Assembly (NCBI GenBank): GCA_964580995.1
Contig: CAZOMV010000010.1
Location: 1 to 64,000, forward strand
DNA from: JAKJEP01 sp964580995
GTDB lineage: Bacteria > Planctomycetota > Phycisphaerae > Sedimentisphaerales > SM23-30
Direction: 5' to 3'
DNA: 64,000 nt
This document shows, piece by piece, positions 62,554-64,000 of this stretch. The notes beneath the pieces are model-generated. The model was not told the DNA's origin, did no database searches, and saw only the letters and a list, made by a program, of their open reading frames with translations. A program made the translations under genes and the position numbers. Position 1 is the first letter of the stretch. The number at the start of each line of letters is the position of its first letter.

Positions 62554-64000
62554 ATGAAAACAGGAATCCCAATCGTCATTTTGACAATATTATTGTTTGT
62601 CTATCCTCACTTCACGAAAGCCGTTGATCCCACCCCGAAGGAAATGGCCCAGGCCCAGCACTTTGTGGCGGAAAAGTTTGGTAGTCTTTCTGCCGCACCC
62701 CGTCAGACGATCAGCCTGGACGGCACATGGAACTTCAGCACCGATCCCGATAATCGCGGCGAAACCGAAAAATGGTACCTCCCCGACGCTAAGCTCCCCC
62801 CCATGCCGCTGCCGGGCTACGCCCCGACCGCCAACGGTACGATTCATGTACCCGGCATCTGGGACAATCAGGGTTACGGCACCGAAACCGACAAGGTCCA
62901 CCACAATTTCATTGGCAAAGGCTGGTACAAACGGCAGGTCGAAATACCCTCCTCCTGGGCCGGCCAGCATGCCTTCCTGATGATCACCGGCGCCAGCCGC
63001 TACACCAAAGTCTGGCTCGACGATCACTTCCTGGGCGAGCACATCGGCTTTTTGTCCGTTCAGGAATACGATTTGACACCTTACCTGGCCCCCGGCCAGA
63101 CCGTCACTCTGACCATCCAGGTGGACTCGAAACAGCGCTGGGAGGTCGATGCCCTGTACGGCGCCTGCACCCTGGCGGATTTCATGGATATCCCCTGGGG
63201 CGGCATCTGGGGGCATGTATTCATGGAGGCACGGGCCGATGTCTGGCTGAGCGAGCTGTTTGTCCAGCCCGATCTATCTGACTCCACCTGTTCCGCCAGC
63301 GCTGTGTTCAACGGCAAGACCGGCACCGCCGATACCGCGCAACTGGAAGTATTTGCTGCCGACGGCCGGTGCGTGGCGGACGCCCTGTTGAAAATGGATC
63401 CGCAAATTACCGCCGGCCAGACCATAACCCTCCAGGCCGCCATTCCCGAGGCGAAACCCTGGACCCCCGATAGTCCAACGCTTTATACGGCCCGGCTGAG
63501 CCTGCTGCAAAAAGATCAGGTCCTGGACGCGGTGGAAAGCCGCTTCGGGATGCGGCAATTCTCCATCGACGGCCCCTACCTCCTGCTCAACGGCAAACGG
63601 CTCATGCTGTGCGGGTATGGCGACGACCACATCTACCCCGAACAGATGGCCATGCCCAGCGACAAGGACCTGCACCTCGCCCGCCTCCGCACCATCAAAT
63701 CCTACGGCTTCAACCACGTCCGCCATCACAGCTCCATCATGCCCCCGGAATACTACCAGGCCTGCGACGAACTCGGCATCATCACTACCGCCGAATTTCC
63801 GATCTGTTATCATATCTACCTGCCCGGCGTCGGCACCACCTGGCTGAAATCTGTCCCCGCCGACACCGACCCCAATCTTGCCATTGAAACGTATGGACGT
63901 GAGTGGGCCGCCGTAATCAAACAATACCGAAACCATCCTTCCATTCTCAGTTGGGTCATGGGCAACGAGCTGACCCAGTATGACAGTCTTGCCAAGCCGA
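62554..64000 (+). CDS. Secreted GH2-family glycoside hydrolase, partial at window end
   Basis: The first 482 codons of a gene running off the window, in frame without a stop. GGAG lies eight bases before the ATG and a signal peptide (GIPIVILTILLFVYPHF) follows. GH2 order is visible: jelly roll (about 50-225; SLDGTWNFSTDPDNRGE, GWYKRQVEIPSSW, YTKVWLDDHFLGEH), Ig-like domain (225-335; WTPDSPTLYTARL) and the TIM-barrel start (LLLNGKRLMLCGYGDDHIYP, YGFNHVRHHS). NHPSILSWVMGNELTQ (about 462-477) contains the acid/base Glu. The nucleophile lies beyond the window. Codons end mostly in C. Substrate unknown, likely a beta-linked glycan. Confidence 0.88.
   Translation, partial: MKTGIPIVILTILLFVYPHFTKAVDPTPKEMAQAQHFVAEKFGSLSAAPRQTISLDGTWNFSTDPDNRGETEKWYLPDAKLPPMPLPGYAPTANGTIHVPGIWDNQGYGTETDKVHHNFIGKGWYKRQVEIPSSWAGQHAFLMITGASRYTKVWLDDHFLGEHIGFLSVQEYDLTPYLAPGQTVTLTIQVDSKQRWEVDALYGACTLADFMDIPWGGIWGHVFMEARADVWLSELFVQPDLSDSTCSASAVFNGKTGTADTAQLEVFAADGRCVADALLKMDPQITAGQTITLQAAIPEAKPWTPDSPTLYTARLSLLQKDQVLDAVESRFGMRQFSIDGPYLLLNGKRLMLCGYGDDHIYPEQMAMPSDKDLHLARLRTIKSYGFNHVRHHSSIMPPEYYQACDELGIITTAEFPICYHIYLPGVGTTWLKSVPADTDPNLAIETYGREWAAVIKQYRNHPSILSWVMGNELTQYDSLAKP

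Overview
The window reads like a chromosome segment of an anaerobic or facultative, polysaccharide-degrading planctomycete, most probably of class Phycisphaerae. This is inferred from gene content and not from a marker gene. The pointers are a PEP-CTERM protein followed by a prepilin-like protein, several secreted proteins with the dockerin-like EF-hand tail common in that class, many large secreted glycoside hydrolases, and a fermentative [FeFe]-hydrogenase locus. No rRNA, tRNA, CRISPR array or transposase gene was seen.

Layout. (1) 0-12.1 kb: a cation-efflux gene, then a leftward operon for a trimeric NAD-linked [FeFe] hydrogenase (NuoE-like, NuoF-like, catalytic subunit), its maturases HydG, HydF and HydE, a TM1266-type small protein, aspartase, the redox repressor Rex and ApbE. 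Two Rex-type operators lie in the 420-bp region between this operon and a divergent gene for a periplasmic LTXXQ-repeat protein, so the locus appears to be NADH/NAD+-controlled by its own product. The catalytic subunit has Trp where the Cys bridging the H-cluster is expected. (2) 13.6-17.8 kb: a repeat-rich zone with few genes (an AT-rich two-gene cassette and a Zn-ribbon membrane protein), full of short palindromes and tandem repeats. (3) 17.8-32 kb: secreted carbohydrate-active enzymes (two GH99-like proteins, a GH2 enzyme, a CE7 esterase, a TIM-barrel protein), an MFS transporter with HEAT repeats, and a PEP-CTERM/prepilin pair. (4) 32.2-35.7 kb: two tandem seven-heme cytochromes, one carrying a dockerin-like module. 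(5) 35.7-40.7 kb: a DeoR-type regulator divergent from a fused 2-oxoacid dehydrogenase E1 and an E2 with duplicated lipoyl and peripheral-subunit-binding domains; an inverted repeat spans the shared promoter region. (6) 40.8-52.5 kb: lamin-tail/CotH surface protein, LOG-family protein, unknown secreted protein, M50 membrane protease with MORN-like tail, beta-helix protein, eRF1-like small protein. (7) 52.6-64 kb: a 9.6-kb leftward operon of three very large secreted glycoside hydrolases and a divergent GH2 gene cut by the window end.

How it fits together: secreted enzymes break down complex glycans, sugars are imported and oxidised to pyruvate, the 2-oxoacid dehydrogenase complex makes acyl-CoA and NADH, and the NADH-linked hydrogenase under Rex control disposes of electrons as H2. 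The multiheme cytochromes suggest an additional extracellular electron route. The main unexplained structures are non-coding: a 0.3-kb repeat present twice, a 90-bp palindromic element present twice, an array of six small hairpins, and covarying dRS3-like palindromes.
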